DNA from: an uncultured Muribaculaceae bacterium
GTDB taxonomy: Bacteria > Bacteroidota > Bacteroidia > Bacteroidales > Muribaculaceae
Direction: 5' to 3'
Assembly (NCBI GenBank): GCA_958436175.1
Contig: CAUBJF010000013.1
Span: forward strand, 14,236-78,235
DNA: 64,000 nucleotides
The notes under the pieces are model-generated. The model ran no database searches. It was not told the DNA's origin and saw only the letters and a program-made list of their open reading frames with translations. The position numbers and the translations under genes were made by a program. This document shows, one piece after another, positions 1 to 7,906 of the stretch. Numbering within the stretch: the stretch's first letter is position 1; every line of letters starts with the position of its first letter.

Positions 1-39
1 GCCGACAAAACCCGCCGCCACACCGGCATCGACCTGTAG
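1..39 (+). CDS. 3' end of an unidentified gene (partial)
   Basis: The first 39 bases read in frame 1 as twelve residues ending DKTRRHTGIDL and a TAG stop. Codon use (GCC GAC, CGC CGC, ATC GAC CTG) resembles the GC-rich housekeeping genes of the window rather than the AT-rich genes that follow. The fragment is too short to identify a family. It would converge with the minus-strand gene whose stop is at 77. Confidence 0.35.
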   Translation, partial: ADKTRRHTGIDL

Positions 40-76
40 CCGCAAAGCCCTAAATTCATTTCTCTTTCAGCTTTCG

Positions 77-910
77 TCAGTCAATAGAAATATGGGAACC
101 ATTTTCCAAAAGTTCACCCCTTGAACTTTTTACTACTAATTTCTTAATCGGACCATCAATAATTCTGTCCTTGTCGTCAATTACATACAAGCCTTCTGGC
201 CTTAATTTAAATCTTAGATAATTAATTATGCTCTCTTCGTCCCACCATACGTTAATCTTATTCGGATGATCAGAATCAGGGGAATCAATATAAATAATCG
301 GGACAAAAGACAGCGTCCGCTCTCCGCTAAGGGATATCGGAATTGGAAGCCCTATTTTTGTGAATCTTTTCCATAGATATAGGGTGACTGAGTCTACCAC
401 ACATATTCCAATATCAAAAACTACACGTTGCGTATCATCATTTAATAAACCATTTCGTTTTTGAAATTGCTTTTTACTAATCGACAGCCCGTGCTTTTTG
501 CTAATGAAATTGAGAGGAAAGTCAAAGGTGCTAATCTCTCCAGTTTCAAGACTCCTGCTTGATATATCAACCCACATGGCTCGTGGTCTGTTATCTCCAA
601 GATTATACGATTCTATAACTAAACTGTCGGATGCAGTCCTGTTTACAAGCACCATCATGTCATGATTCTTGATTTTTTCAGGCATAAGAAGACCGTCTTT
701 CCCGATAGACAGCCCTGTCGACACTATTGGCAAAGGTGTTGCGAGGGGAGCAAAATTTAAATATTCTCCGAGTGTGACGCGCTTCCCTTCAAGATCGAAA
801 GACACAGCCATACGTCCTTTTAGTACATACCATTCTTCTTCCTTGGCATATGCCACAGAAGCCTGCATAAGAAGCCATACAAGAATCAATATATAGGTAT
901 ATGCTTTCAT
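77..910 (-). CDS. Secreted protein of unknown function
   Basis: 277 residues. The N-terminus (MKAYTYILILVWLLMQASVAYA, read as a charged start, a hydrophobic core and an AYA cleavage site) is a clear Sec signal peptide, so the mature protein should reach the periplasm or beyond. I recognise no domain in the remainder, which is mixed beta-type sequence with few cysteines and no further membrane segment. It is the last of a run of small minus-strand genes (77-4823) that are AT-richer than the housekeeping genes and share the same architecture: a short signal peptide and an orphan body. No function is proposed. Confidence 0.7.
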   Translation of the reverse strand: MKAYTYILILVWLLMQASVAYAKEEEWYVLKGRMAVSFDLEGKRVTLGEYLNFAPLATPLPIVSTGLSIGKDGLLMPEKIKNHDMMVLVNRTASDSLVIESYNLGDNRPRAMWVDISSRSLETGEISTFDFPLNFISKKHGLSISKKQFQKRNGLLNDDTQRVVFDIGICVVDSVTLYLWKRFTKIGLPIPISLSGERTLSFVPIIYIDSPDSDHPNKINVWWDEESIINYLRFKLRPEGLYVIDDKDRIIDGPIKKLVVKSSRGELLENGSHISID

Positions 911-1026
911 GTTATAAATTGTATTAAGCTAATTACTTGATTAAAAAATAGCTTACAAACCGAATTCTACAAATTAAAATTTTCTACACTTGAGATGACA
1001 ACTCCTTGTTTTCGACTTGATATGCC

Positions 1027-1554
1027 TTAAATCTTAATAACTATCATATCTCCCTTATACTCATAATCTATACTCTCCGGCTCTTCATTATTTCTGTCAT
1101 ATCCATAAAAACGAAAATTACTTATGATAGATTTAAGAGATATCCAGTCCGGATATAGTAGCTCTATCCTAAAACTTTCATCAGGCTTAATATATTTGAA
1201 TAAATTGACATTGATAATTGGCGATTTATAATCTTCGTTTATTATAAATTCATCGAAGTTTAGAATAAAATGCAATAGAGGATAATCGCGTTCCTTAGCT
1301 TTTATGCCGCGGAATATATCAAAATCAGGAAATATCACGACCACGCCATTATTAGATTCTGCTTTGATGAGGACTTCCGCACATATATAAGTCGTATCTT
1401 CTATGAAATAACGACCTTTTTCCTCCCCCAATACTAAAACATTATTACGCTCCACAAGCACAGGCAATGAAGCCCGAACTATTACAGGATTAAAGAACGA
1501 GATAAGCACTACTATCATTGTCAGTGCAACATCACCACTATATATTTGTCTCAT
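1027..1554 (-). CDS. Secreted protein of unknown function
   Basis: 175 residues. Residues 8-28 (LTMIVVLISFFNPVIVRA) form a hydrophobic segment ending in a signal-peptidase-like site, so export is likely. The body contains FPDFDIFRG and a tyrosine- and acid-rich tail (EPESIDYEYKGD). No family recognised. It stands alone, with 116 bp to the next gene downstream and 274 bp upstream, so it probably has its own promoter. Low GC matches its neighbours. Confidence 0.6.
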   Translation of the reverse strand: MRQIYSGDVALTMIVVLISFFNPVIVRASLPVLVERNNVLVLGEEKGRYFIEDTTYICAEVLIKAESNNGVVVIFPDFDIFRGIKAKERDYPLLHFILNFDEFIINEDYKSPIINVNLFKYIKPDESFRIELLYPDWISLKSIISNFRFYGYDRNNEEPESIDYEYKGDMIVIKI

Positions 1555-1828
1555 GGATTGTTCTTGTTGTAAATGCTTGATTCATTTAAAGAAATATATC
1601 TCAATAAAGTTCCTTCTCTACTATTGTCCGTTTGGACGAAGATTCCAAGGTAGTATAGCTGGTTCATAGAAGAGGATTATCTACAAATGTACTAAAACAT
1701 ATCTTGCCGACACTATAAAATGTCGGAAAACATGTTTTTATACTTTGAGATATCAGCGATGAGTCGAATTCTTTGTATAAGACTGAGGGAGTAAAATAAG
1801 ATCTGTATTTTTCATGGTGCTTTTGATG

Positions 1829-2110
1829 TTATGATCTAATAGCAATCGTTATAATAAACGATATGACAACCAATATAGCAGAAACAACATCTATCGCATA
1901 ACAAAATCTATTGGAATACAACTTGCCCAGGAATGCATGGTTGTACCCTATCAAGACAACAATAAAAAAAGGAATAGTCAGTAGAGCCAGAAGTATACCA
2001 TTTGCATAATTCTCTATCCAAATAATAGTAACTATAGACATTACATCCAGAAGAATATAACCCATCCAATTTACATACTTCCACCTATTTCCTTTTATAA
2101 AAACCATCAC
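1829..2110 (-). CDS. Small integral membrane protein, unknown function
   Basis: 93 residues with three hydrophobic stretches: about 15-32 (YILLDVMSIVTIIWIE), 38-57 (GILLALLTIPFFIVVLIGY) and 74-91 (AIDVVSAILVVISFIITIAI). This predicts a three-helix inner-membrane protein. Its ATG overlaps the stop of the upstream secreted protein by 4 nt (ATGA), so the two are probably translated from one mRNA. I recognise no family. Confidence 0.55.
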   Translation of the reverse strand: MMVFIKGNRWKYVNWMGYILLDVMSIVTIIWIENYANGILLALLTIPFFIVVLIGYNHAFLGKLYSNRFCYAIDVVSAILVVISFIITIAIRS

Positions 2111-2670
2111 TCTTTATTCTTGTTCCTAAATTGATGGATACCAGACTTAACCTGTATTGAATGTGGCTTATACCGGTCAATCCAGCCCTCATAATATTTC
2201 CCGTCATAAGTTTCAAACAATACTTTCATAAAACCTCCATGGCCGATTTCCAGTAACAAAACTGTAGGATACCTGTTGTCGGAGGGAATATCGATATAGC
2301 CTGATTCTGCCGAGGGACTGTAGTAAAGTTTAGTATCGTCTCTGTCTAAGTACAATCCGACGTATGATTTATCAATCCATCCCGTTTTAATTACACTTCC
2401 TGAGGAGGGGGATTTATACCTATACTCTATTTTATAGCGATGCGCGAATGCGTCTGTTATCTTAAGTTCATATTTCTTCTCTATATTAAGCTCTAAAGAT
2501 ATGAATATCGTATCGGGTGGCACCCCACGTTCATAGGAAGGGTTGACAGCTTCAGGATATACATATATTGCAGCCCTGTCAACAGGTATAAGGATAGCGT
2601 CAACCGGATCGAATGCCATGATATTGGCATATCCAAGTACTATCATCAATATCGTTAGGAGTTTTCTCAT
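2107..2670 (-). CDS. Secreted SH3-like repeat protein (paralogue B)
   Basis: The open frame extends upstream to 2769, but the start at 2670 is preferred because it begins MRKLLTILMIVLGYANIMAF, a signal peptide. This gives 187 residues. The body carries two GWID motifs (TGWIDKSYVGLY and EGWIDRYKPH), each at the end of a short beta-rich segment, with a tyrosine-rich YYSPSAESGYIDIP linker between them. This pattern resembles tandem SH3-like domains (inference). It is about 50% similar by eye to the gene just upstream (2702-3253), including the signal peptide and the IEY/GWIDK/YVGL spacing, which indicates tandem duplication. Function unknown. Confidence 0.65.
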   Translation of the reverse strand: MRKLLTILMIVLGYANIMAFDPVDAILIPVDRAAIYVYPEAVNPSYERGVPPDTIFISLELNIEKKYELKITDAFAHRYKIEYRYKSPSSGSVIKTGWIDKSYVGLYLDRDDTKLYYSPSAESGYIDIPSDNRYPTVLLLEIGHGGFMKVLFETYDGKYYEGWIDRYKPHSIQVKSGIHQFRNKNKE

Positions 2671-2701
2671 TCGGTACTTCTTATAAACACTAAATAATTG
2701 T

Positions 2702-3253
2702 TCAGTTACACCCATTAGTGGACAAAGGACAATAGATATTAATCCATCCCTCATAGTATTTACCACCATACGTCTTAAGCAAAACTTTTCTGAATTCTCC
2801 CGGACCGACTTCCAGCAACACTACGCTTTGATAAGCTTCGTCATATGGAATCTCGATATAGTCGGATTCTGTCGATGGGCTGATATAAAGTTCCAACCCT
2901 CCCGCGTCTGTAAGGTTCCTGAACAACCCGACATAGGCTTTGTCAATCCATCCGCTTTTGATATCTTCACCCCAACCAGGACCACTCGGAGTATATTCAA
3001 TTTTATAACGGTGCGCAAAAACATCGGTAACAAATATTTCATACCAGTTTTCAACATCGTACTCACTTGTGTAGTCACAACAGGCTAAAGACAATGTGTC
3101 GACAGGAATTTCTCTACCGCTGAGATCAACCGGATCGGCATATACGAATAGTTCCGCATGATCGGGAGCAAGGAGGACTGCTCCGACCGGCTCAAAAGCC
3201 TCAATATTGGCCTGGCTAAGGATTATAGTCAATACCGCAAGTAATTTCTTCAT
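2702..3253 (-). CDS. Secreted SH3-like repeat protein (paralogue A)
   Basis: 183 residues when begun at the ATG at 3253, where MKKLLAVLTIILSQANIEAF forms a signal peptide. The frame remains open to 3295, but that would put residues in front of the signal. The body shares its layout with the downstream gene: EPVGAVLL/DPVDAILI after the signal, HRYKIEY, SGWIDKAYVGLF, ESDYIEIPYD, and a terminal GGKYYEGWINIYCP. It differs by a Cys pair (ACCDY) and a terminal NGCN. Probable extracytoplasmic binding domains; the partner is not evident. Confidence 0.65.
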   Translation of the reverse strand: MKKLLAVLTIILSQANIEAFEPVGAVLLAPDHAELFVYADPVDLSGREIPVDTLSLACCDYTSEYDVENWYEIFVTDVFAHRYKIEYTPSGPGWGEDIKSGWIDKAYVGLFRNLTDAGGLELYISPSTESDYIEIPYDEAYQSVVLLEVGPGEFRKVLLKTYGGKYYEGWINIYCPLSTNGCN

Positions 3254-3291
3254 TCTGTCCGTCTTAAAAATCATTAAATAAAGCCTTTGTC

Positions 3292-4197
3292 TCACTCTAT
3301 GGGAGTAGCAAACCAGTAGCCGTATACTTCATTATCCATCACTCGTATACTATCGGAGATCGACGTTTGGAAAATGGGATATAGACCGAGATACAGGCTG
3401 TCTCCTATATTAACTTTATCCATCCAGTCCCCAGCTGTTGGTATATCTAATTCTTCTTTCGAAGAACAGGTCATATACAGAGGATTCGCCAAAGAGTATG
3501 ATAGACCATCGTTCTCTACTGTCAGCATCAATGTCTTTCCGCCGACAATAACTTTCTGTCGTACGATGTAGAGACTGTCGCTCGTGTCCCTTTTCTGCAT
3601 TATCCAGCTGAATCTGTCTTCCCAATTGGCCGGAACAATCTCCATGAAGCGATTAATTCCAATCTCTTCCCTAAATGCTTTGGCGGAAATAGCTATGCCG
3701 ATGGTGTTCCTGTCGTCTTCGATTGCATAAAGTGTGTCTCGATCCGGAGACATTTTAAATACAGCTACATTCCTTGGGAATACATTATTATCCATATCCC
3801 TTAACATAGAGGATGAGAAATAGCGCATGTCGTACACCAGTCTTTTTGTGCCCTTCTTGTACTCCATCATTAGACTATCGTAATTCACGGGCAATGTCCA
3901 GCCGCTCCAGTCGAGAACTATTCGCAATGTGCTGCTGTCCGTATACCATATTCCTTCTCTTATTGCAGAGTCTTTGTTGGCTAAATTAGCTGTATAATAT
4001 GAGTGATCAGCGTCAAGATGTATGGTAAGATAAGGACTCGGGTATTCTTTGCTATTGTCAATCAACAGGTAGCTATGCCAAACAGAAATATTCGGATTGC
4101 AGTCTTTAGTCGGAGTTTCGTACCGTAGGTCCTGTGAAATCGTTATTAAAGAACAAGAGACATACAGGACAATAAACACATAAATGATATTTTTCAT
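3292..4197 (-). CDS. Exported protein of unknown function
   Basis: 301 residues. The N-terminus MKNIIYVFIVLYVSCSLITIS is a signal sequence. VSC could be a weak lipobox, but the site is poor and I do not assert lipidation. The body is beta-rich with several WY and GWTLP segments; no family recognised. Its ATG overlaps the stop of the upstream gene by 1 nt (TAATG) and its own stop lies 38 nt before the paralogue pair, so 4823 to 1829 is plausibly one transcript. Confidence 0.6.
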   Translation of the reverse strand: MKNIIYVFIVLYVSCSLITISQDLRYETPTKDCNPNISVWHSYLLIDNSKEYPSPYLTIHLDADHSYYTANLANKDSAIREGIWYTDSSTLRIVLDWSGWTLPVNYDSLMMEYKKGTKRLVYDMRYFSSSMLRDMDNNVFPRNVAVFKMSPDRDTLYAIEDDRNTIGIAISAKAFREEIGINRFMEIVPANWEDRFSWIMQKRDTSDSLYIVRQKVIVGGKTLMLTVENDGLSYSLANPLYMTCSSKEELDIPTAGDWMDKVNIGDSLYLGLYPIFQTSISDSIRVMDNEVYGYWFATPIE

Positions 4198-4823
4198 TAT
4201 TCTATCTCAGATTTATATGTTATACTGTCGAAGGATATGGATGCCGGGATGTTTCTTTCTAAGGGAACTGCCCTCCAGGGCTTTTCAGGAATATATTCCT
4301 CAGGAGGAGTGTCTTTAAACCAATCAATGTAAAAATTATCGAAGCCTGTAAATGTAAGTTCCTTATCCTTATAGTTAAAAAACCATTCCGCTTCAGCTCC
4401 ATCAAGAGTAAGCAACTCAATAAATGTCGGTTCATGCCAGTGGACAGGGATATACCCCTTTGATATCTTTATAAAATCAGGTTTATCCTTACATACAATT
4501 ATTACAGGTATGTCGCATATCTCAGTACAATACAATTTTCTTATTTCTTCCATATTATCCATAAACATGCAATTCTCATCCGGGTAAAGGAATAAAAAAA
4601 TGTTTTGACCTTTGTCCTGCTGAGGTTCGTAACATTCAATATAGAGCCTGTCCTTATCCACATTGTAACCCTTATCCTTAATAAAAGGGATGAGTTTGTT
4701 CTCCAGAAAGGTTACGAGGTATTCATTCTCGATAACAGCTTTCCTGATATTGACGGTGCCTTCTCCGCTGGCCGCTAAGGATACACACAAGGCGATAATG
4801 AAGAACAGTTTCTTCAGGCTCAT
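4197..4823 (-). CDS. Secreted protein of unknown function
   Basis: 208 residues from the ATG at 4823, where MSLKKLFFIIALCVSLAASG is a standard signal peptide. The same frame stays open a further 172 codons upstream (to 5339), running into birA in another frame. That extension is rejected because it would bury the signal peptide. The mature part is rich in acidic and aromatic residues (FFNYKDKELTFTGFDNFYIDWF) and has a single Cys-containing central region. No domain recognised. Probably the first gene of the small-secreted-protein cluster. Confidence 0.6.
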   Translation of the reverse strand: MSLKKLFFIIALCVSLAASGEGTVNIRKAVIENEYLVTFLENKLIPFIKDKGYNVDKDRLYIECYEPQQDKGQNIFLFLYPDENCMFMDNMEEIRKLYCTEICDIPVIIVCKDKPDFIKISKGYIPVHWHEPTFIELLTLDGAEAEWFFNYKDKELTFTGFDNFYIDWFKDTPPEEYIPEKPWRAVPLERNIPASISFDSITYKSEIE

Positions 4824-5122
4824 AATTCCTGTTGCAGTCTTGAACTCCGGAATATTCAAGGCCACACTTATTTCTCCGTCGTCACAGCTGTTTGTAATCC
4901 TTGGGCCGTCCGAGAAACTAATAGCTACGGGATGGTCGTGACGGTTGAAAATATAAGTAATTGCTTGTCCCATAGGAGGAGATTGGGGTTTGGATAGCAA
5001 GATAGGGATTTGCATGGCGTGATGCAAATCCCTATGGTTGATTATTACTTTTCTGCTAATTTTATGCCGGTTTTGACCAATAATCGGTCGGAACGATGGG
5101 AAAGACCCTGTAAAATACGCTT
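4824..5122. other. Intergenic region between birA and the orphan cluster
   Basis: 299 bp without a supported gene. The minus frame of the downstream protein is open throughout and includes a peptide-like stretch (IFNRHDHPVAISFSDGPRI), but it has no signal, family or good start. The region contains one striking element, a perfect 14-bp inverted repeat at 5002-5035, listed separately. Confidence 0.5.
5002..5035. repeat. Perfect 14-bp inverted repeat with 6-nt spacer
   Basis: ATAGGGATTTGCAT, spacer GGCGTG, then ATGCAAATCCCTAT. It lies 88 bp past the birA stop. No T-run follows on either strand, so it is not a textbook intrinsic terminator. It could still end the porX-tsaE-birA transcript, stabilise a 3' end, or be a protein-binding palindrome. 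Confidence 0.8.
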
Positions 5123-5851
5123 CTACAGGACGAAAGCCACTTCCTTGAAGGCGTAGGAGCGACCGTTCGAAAGTGTCATCATCCCGTCGGGAGCTATGTC
5201 GACAATCGAAGCCTCGAAAACATCGCCTCCCGGTTCGCGGAATGGCCAGAGACCTTGTCCACGCCACAGTCTGGCCATAAAACGCTCCAGGAGCGGCTTG
5301 GCCCCGATGGAATCTACTTCCGCGAGGATGCGCCCACACACTGCGTCGAGGAATGGTCCGAGGGGCAGTTCATGACCTACGAAATGGATAAGTGACACGG
5401 GATTAGGAGCGTCGCTGACAAACTCCAGCTGGTTGACGTTGATGCCTATGCCGGCTATGCTCCTTTCTATCATGCTGCCGCATAGGGAGTTCTCTATCAG
5501 CGTACCGCATATTTTCTTGTCGCCGACGTATATATCGTTGGGCCATTTGACGGCCGTCCGCTCCGAGCAGCCCTCTTTTTCAAGCAGCTCGTCGATACTG
5601 TCGGCCACGGCAAGCGCCACAGCCATCGACAGTTCGAACTGACGGCAAGCCGGCAGCGAGGCCGGACGCAGCAGCATCGAGAATGTAAGGTTTCGCTCCG
5701 GCTCGGCCTCCCACGAGTTGCCGCGCTGGCCACGACCCGCCGTCTGTCGGCGAGCCGCTATGACTGTACCATGGGCTGCATCGGGACAAGCGGCGAGCTC
5801 AGCGCTTGTCGAGCCGCAACTGTCGAGCCACTTTACTGTCGCCGTGCTCAT
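5123..5851 (-). CDS. birA: Biotin--[acetyl-CoA-carboxylase] ligase
   Basis: 242 residues, the catalytic and C-terminal domains only. Biotin protein ligase activates biotin to biotinyl-AMP and attaches it to the lysine of biotin carboxyl carrier domains in the cytosol. The ATP/biotin loop GRGQRGN is at residues 39-45, followed by SWEAEPERNLTFS, then AVKWPNDIYVGDKKICG and GIGINVNQ, all typical of the family. It lacks the N-terminal helix-turn-helix of E. coli BirA, so it should not be a repressor. The start overlaps the tsaE stop by 4 nt, making it the last gene of porX-tsaE-birA. Confidence 0.95.
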   Translation of the reverse strand: MSTATVKWLDSCGSTSAELAACPDAAHGTVIAARRQTAGRGQRGNSWEAEPERNLTFSMLLRPASLPACRQFELSMAVALAVADSIDELLEKEGCSERTAVKWPNDIYVGDKKICGTLIENSLCGSMIERSIAGIGINVNQLEFVSDAPNPVSLIHFVGHELPLGPFLDAVCGRILAEVDSIGAKPLLERFMARLWRGQGLWPFREPGGDVFEASIVDIAPDGMMTLSNGRSYAFKEVAFVL

Positions 5852-6273
5852 TCGCTCATCGTCAACGTGCGGCTGTCGTCGTCGTTGACAGTTATGCGTA
5901 CAGTCACCGTATCGGCAGGAAGGGCTGCGGCGACCTTCTCAGGCCATTCTATGAGACATACGGCACCGGAATCGAAGTAGTCCTCGATGCCCATGTCGAG
6001 AGCCTCCTCGAGGTCGTCGATACGGTAGAAGTCGAAGTGATAGACGAGCTCGGCAGTCGTATCGGAACGGTATTCGTTGATGATTGCGAAAGTGGGCGAT
6101 GCTGTCTCCTCGGGGTCTATGCCGAGCACCTCACAGAGAGCGTTGATGAATGTGGTCTTTCCGGCTCCCATATCGCCGTAAAAGGCAAAGACAGTGTTGT
6201 CGCCCATCTCAGCGGCAAACTGACGCGCAGCCTCGGGCAGGGCTTCGAGCGAAGGTATCTGTATCGTTTTCAT
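5848..6273 (-). CDS. tsaE: tRNA threonylcarbamoyladenosine biosynthesis ATPase TsaE
   Basis: 141 residues. TsaE is the P-loop ATPase that works with TsaB and TsaD to make t6A37 in ANN-decoding tRNAs. The Walker A motif GDMGAGKT is at residues 33-40, followed by TTFINALCEVLG, then SPTFAIINEY and YHFDFYRIDDLEE, all family signatures. Length is normal. Both ends overlap neighbours by 4 nt (porX upstream, birA downstream), which implies translational coupling of two housekeeping enzymes to a secretion regulator. Confidence 0.95.
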   Translation of the reverse strand: MKTIQIPSLEALPEAARQFAAEMGDNTVFAFYGDMGAGKTTFINALCEVLGIDPEETASPTFAIINEYRSDTTAELVYHFDFYRIDDLEEALDMGIEDYFDSGAVCLIEWPEKVAAALPADTVTVRITVNDDDSRTLTMSE

Positions 6274-7817
6274 TGCTTGGGTGATAAGATTATCAGGGGT
6301 ACCAGCATCTCTTCCATGGATATGCCTCCGTGCTGGAAAGTGCCGGTGTAGTATTGAACGTAGAAATTATAGTTGTTGGGATAGGCAAAGAAGTCGTCGC
6401 GGGCCGCGAAGATATATGTCGTCGAGACATTGGGCGACGGAAGCCCGTATCGGGCCGGATTCTTTATCTCGTAGACCTGACGGGCATTGTAGGCCAGGTT
6501 CTTGCCGAGCTTGTAGCGCAAGTTGGTGTTGGTGTTCTTGTCGCCCTGCACCTTGACGGGGTTGTCGACGCGGATGGTGCCGTGGTCAGTGGTGAGCACT
6601 ATCTTGTAGCCCTTCAACGCTATGCGGCGGAAGATGTCGAGCACCGACGAATGGCGGAACCACGACTCCGTCAGCGAGCGGTAGGCGGCGTTGGTGGCTG
6701 CAAGTTCGCGTATCATCTTGCTTTCCGTGCGCGCATGGGAAAGCATGTCGATAAAGTTGAAAATCACGACGTTGAGGTCGTTGTTCTCAAGATTCGAGAA
6801 ATCGCGCAGCAGGCGCTCACCGGCGGTGGTATCGTTGAGCTTGTTGTACGAGAACTTGTAGTGCTTCCTGTAGCGTTCGATCTGGGTAGCTATCAGCGGC
6901 GACTCGTTGATGTTCTTGCCTTCTTCCGACTCCTCGTCGACCCAGAGGTCGGGAAACATTTTCTCTATCTGCGCAGGCATGAGCCCGGAGAAGATGGCAT
7001 TGCGGGCATATTGCGTCGCCGTCGGCAGTATGCTCGTATATTTCCGTTCCTCGATATTGAACACATCGGCGAGCATAGGCTTGACGGTGCGCCACTGGTC
7101 GAGGCGGAAGTTGTCGATCAGGATGAAGAACACCTTCTCGCCAGCATCAAGCATCGGGAATACGACATCTGGAAAGATACGTGGACTCATCAGGGGATGC
7201 TCGTCGCTGTTGAGCCAGTCCTCGTAATGGCGGCGCACCCACTTGTAGAACTCCGAGTTGGCCTCTTTTTTCTGAGTCTCGAGAAGTTCGTCCATGTTGG
7301 TATCCGTCTCGGCAAGCTCCATCTCGCGGTATACGAGGCGGTCGTAGAGCGCATACCAGTCTTCGATAGTCTCGGCAGTATTGATGAGCGTGCCGAGTTC
7401 GCCGAACTCGTCGCGGTAGTCGCGCGTAATCTTCTCGGCCACAAGGCGATCCGAGTGTAGATGCTTCTTGATGGCTATGAGTATCTGGTTAGGGTTGACG
7501 GGCTTGATGAGATAGTCGGCAATCTTGCTGCCCACGGCGAGGTCCATGATGTTCTCCTCCTCGCTCTTGGTAATCATGATGACGGGGGTCTGAGGCTGGC
7601 GCTGCTTGATCAGTGCCAGGGTCTCAAGACCCGTCAGACCCGGCATATTCTCGTCAAGGATAATGAGGTCGAAAGGCTCTGACTCGGCCAGGTCGAGTGC
7701 ATCGCGCCCGTTGTTGGCGGTCACGACCTGATAGCCTTTGTTACGAAGGAACAGCAGGTGGGGCTTGAGGAGATCAATCTCGTCATCGGCCCAAAGTATG
7801 CGTTGGGATGTACTCAT
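6270..7817 (-). CDS. porX: PorX-type response regulator with PglZ domain
   Basis: 515 residues. The N-terminal receiver domain (about 6-125) has the acidic pair ADDE at 10-13, the phospho-acceptor Asp55 in LIILDENMPG and Lys84 in MITKSEEE. The remainder is a PglZ (alkaline-phosphatase-superfamily) domain, with TILPTATQYARNAIFSG and a terminal LTTDHGTIRV. This architecture is PorX, which with the PorY kinase and SigP controls type IX secretion genes in Porphyromonas; the PglZ part can hydrolyse oligonucleotides in studied members. A TATTTTTG box ends only 4 nt before the ATG, so the mRNA may be leaderless. tsaE follows with a 4-nt overlap. Confidence 0.93.
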   Translation of the reverse strand: MSTSQRILWADDEIDLLKPHLLFLRNKGYQVVTANNGRDALDLAESEPFDLIILDENMPGLTGLETLALIKQRQPQTPVIMITKSEEENIMDLAVGSKIADYLIKPVNPNQILIAIKKHLHSDRLVAEKITRDYRDEFGELGTLINTAETIEDWYALYDRLVYREMELAETDTNMDELLETQKKEANSEFYKWVRRHYEDWLNSDEHPLMSPRIFPDVVFPMLDAGEKVFFILIDNFRLDQWRTVKPMLADVFNIEERKYTSILPTATQYARNAIFSGLMPAQIEKMFPDLWVDEESEEGKNINESPLIATQIERYRKHYKFSYNKLNDTTAGERLLRDFSNLENNDLNVVIFNFIDMLSHARTESKMIRELAATNAAYRSLTESWFRHSSVLDIFRRIALKGYKIVLTTDHGTIRVDNPVKVQGDKNTNTNLRYKLGKNLAYNARQVYEIKNPARYGLPSPNVSTTYIFAARDDFFAYPNNYNFYVQYYTGTFQHGGISMEEMLVPLIILSPKQ

Positions 7818-7821
7818 ACGG

Positions 7822-7829
7822 CAAAAATA
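7822..7829 (-). promoter_or_regulatory. Probable -7 box of porX
   Basis: On the minus strand TATTTTTG matches the Bacteroidetes -7 consensus TAnnTTTG. Four bases separate it from the ATG at 7817, so transcription would begin at or beside the start codon. No good -33 TTTG is seen at the usual 19-21 nt spacing, which lowers confidence. Confidence 0.45.
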
Positions 7830-7906
7830 CTAAATAAAACGCAATCGACATAATCAATAACGCATGAAAGATTCCGTCCACATGAATACAAGCTGAAACA
7901 TGTACC

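Noticed and set aside
4824..5339. Upstream extension of the secreted protein at 4197-4823
   Set aside because: It would place a signal peptide in the interior, overlaps birA, and has no family support.
6330..7460. A plus-strand open frame of 376 codons
   Set aside because: Antisense shadow of porX.
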